NCBI GenBank assembly: GCA_964393115.1
Contig: CAYMST010000255.1
Location: 1-6,969 of the forward strand
DNA length: 6,969 nucleotides
From: CAYMST01 sp964393115
GTDB taxonomy: Bacteria > Bacteroidota > Bacteroidia > Cytophagales > Cyclobacteriaceae
Direction: 5' to 3'
Under the pieces are notes generated by a model that worked only from the letters and a program-made list of their open reading frames with translations, had not been told where the DNA came from and ran no database searches. A program made the position numbers and the translations under genes. Shown piece by piece: positions 5,976 through 6,969 of the stretch. How positions within the stretch are numbered: the stretch's first letter is position 1; each line of letters begins with the position of its first letter.

Positions 5976-6969
5976 ATGAGTTTAGAAGTAGTAATTCCAT
6001 CGGTTGGTGAATCCATTTCAGAGGTTACCATATCCCAGTGGCTCAAAAAGACGGGAGATGTCGTCGACATGGATGAGGTGATCGCCGAGCTGGAATCGGA
6101 TAAAGCTTCATTTGAGCTCACTGCAGAGTCAGCAGGTGTTTTAGAAGTACTGGTTGAGGAAGGTGAAACAATCGAAGTCGGGGCTCTAGTATGTAAAATA
6201 GATACGGCGAGTGCTCCAGAATCTTCATCAGAGGTCGTAGAAGAGGAAACCACACCATCTAGTAACGGCAGTGCTACAGGTCAGACGCTATTAATGAAAG
6301 TACCGGCAGTTGGCGAGTCTATTACTGAAGTAACCATTGGTGATTGGTCAAAAAGCGATGGTGATCCTGTTGAAATGGATGAAGTAATCGCTGAGATAGA
6401 ATCCGATAAGGCTACCTTCGAGCTTACCGCTGAAGGTTCTGGAATATTAAAAATACTTGTTCAATCAGGAGAAACAGTAGATGTTGGTGCCCCGATTTGT
6501 GAAATACAAGTAGTAGGTGGCGGACAGGTGAAGTCTAAAGAGTCTGTCCCAAGTACGGTCAGTCCTGATCCAGCTGCATTGGCTGCACCATCGGGTGGTA
6601 ACGGATATGCTAAAGGTCATGCTTCGCCGGCGGCGAATAAAATATTGGCTGAAAAAGGAATTACAGCGGCAGAAATTCAAGGAACTGGCGTAGGAGGTCG
6701 GGTGACAAAGCAAGACGCTCAAGCGGCCGTAAAAGCAGCTCCTGCTCCAAAGCCAGCGGCTAAACCAGCTTCTGCCCCTGCTGTAGCACCTAGTCAAGAA
6801 GGTCGTGGTACTGAGAGAAAGAAAATGTCCGCTCTTAGAAAAACGATCGCTAAGAGATTAGTAGCTGTTAAGAATGATACGGCGATGTTAACAACCTTCA
6901 ACGAGGTTGACATGAAGCCGGTCATGGACTTAAGGAAGAAATACAAAGAGAAGTTCAAAGAGAAACATG
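5976..6969 (+). CDS. sucB: Dihydrolipoyllysine succinyltransferase, E2 of 2-oxoglutarate dehydrogenase, two lipoyl domains (partial at 3' edge)
   Basis: E2 core subunit that carries the succinyl group on a swinging lipoyl arm and transfers it to CoA. The window contains 331 complete codons. Lipoyl domain 1 spans about 2-77 with the lipoylated lysine K43 in ESDKAS. Lipoyl domain 2 spans about 104-179 with K145 in ESDKAT. A Ser/Glu-rich linker (78-103) separates them. The E3-binding domain follows at about 216-252 (ASPAANKILAEKGI, GTGVGGRVTKQD), then an Ala/Pro/Lys linker and the start of the catalytic domain (KKMSALRKTIAKRL at 282-295). The segment TAMLTTFNEVDMKPVMDLRK (302-321) is nearly that of E. 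coli SucB, which favours succinyl- over acetyltransferase. The catalytic His region lies beyond the edge. The start ATG follows sucA by 11 bp after AAACAA. Confidence 0.95.
   Translation, partial: MSLEVVIPSVGESISEVTISQWLKKTGDVVDMDEVIAELESDKASFELTAESAGVLEVLVEEGETIEVGALVCKIDTASAPESSSEVVEEETTPSSNGSATGQTLLMKVPAVGESITEVTIGDWSKSDGDPVEMDEVIAEIESDKATFELTAEGSGILKILVQSGETVDVGAPICEIQVVGGGQVKSKESVPSTVSPDPAALAAPSGGNGYAKGHASPAANKILAEKGITAAEIQGTGVGGRVTKQDAQAAVKAAPAPKPAAKPASAPAVAPSQEGRGTERKKMSALRKTIAKRLVAVKNDTAMLTTFNEVDMKPVMDLRKKYKEKFKEKH

Noticed and set aside
5966..6797. Two reverse open frames antisense to sucB (5966-6253 and 6465-6797)
   Set aside because: Low-complexity Ser/Thr or Arg/Ser/Cys products opposite well-supported lipoyl and linker codons; shadows of sucB.
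1..6969. tRNA, rRNA, CRISPR array, insertion sequence or phage signs
   Set aside because: I saw no direct repeat array, no transposase or terminal inverted repeats and no tRNA-like cloverleaf. Gene content and spacing are those of core chromosome.

Overview
The window looks like an ordinary housekeeping stretch of a Bacteroidota (or Chlorobi-related) chromosome of moderately low GC. Four things point there. NuoB is of the type with WARLSS, GFGLACCAIEM and GSCANCGGPYW motifs. S16 carries a long Ala/Glu/Lys-rich tail. The promoter boxes fit the Bacteroidota consensus TAnnTTTG. Starts are preceded by A-rich sequence and not by a Shine-Dalgarno motif. Genus and species cannot be read from the sequence.

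Layout. At the left edge is the end of a complex I operon on the + strand: the probable last codons of nuoA, then nuoB (TTG start, overlapping nuoA) and nuoC. The run stops after nuoC, because the next gene converges on it and no nuoD follows. On the - strand is a ribosome-biogenesis operon in the order rpsP, rimM, trmD, with 6 bp and 0 bp between genes. A 267-bp divergent region separates rpsP from sucA. It holds a TAnnTTTG-type promoter for each side, a leader hairpin before rpsP and two perfect dyads before sucA, one of which encloses the sucA promoter box. To the right, on the + strand, sucA and sucB encode the E1 and E2 parts of the 2-oxoglutarate dehydrogenase complex. sucB runs off the window and has two N-terminal lipoyl domains, where the classical SucB has one.

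The genes fall into two functional groups. SucA and SucB decarboxylate 2-oxoglutarate and transfer the succinyl group to CoA in the TCA cycle, and the NADH made by the complex (through its E3 subunit, not in this window) is the substrate of respiratory complex I, to which NuoA, B and C belong. RpsP, RimM and TrmD serve small-subunit assembly and tRNA G37 methylation.

The sequence contains a run of 29 N inside sucA. The two edges share the bases CAAA. Merging them removes exactly 33 nt (11 codons), keeps the frame and restores a family-like segment of normal length, so the gap is probably an artefact and the true SucA is probably 916 residues. I see no new biological system here. The points most worth a second look are the closable gap, the tandem lipoyl domains, the dyads over the sucA promoter and the isolated nuoABC block.
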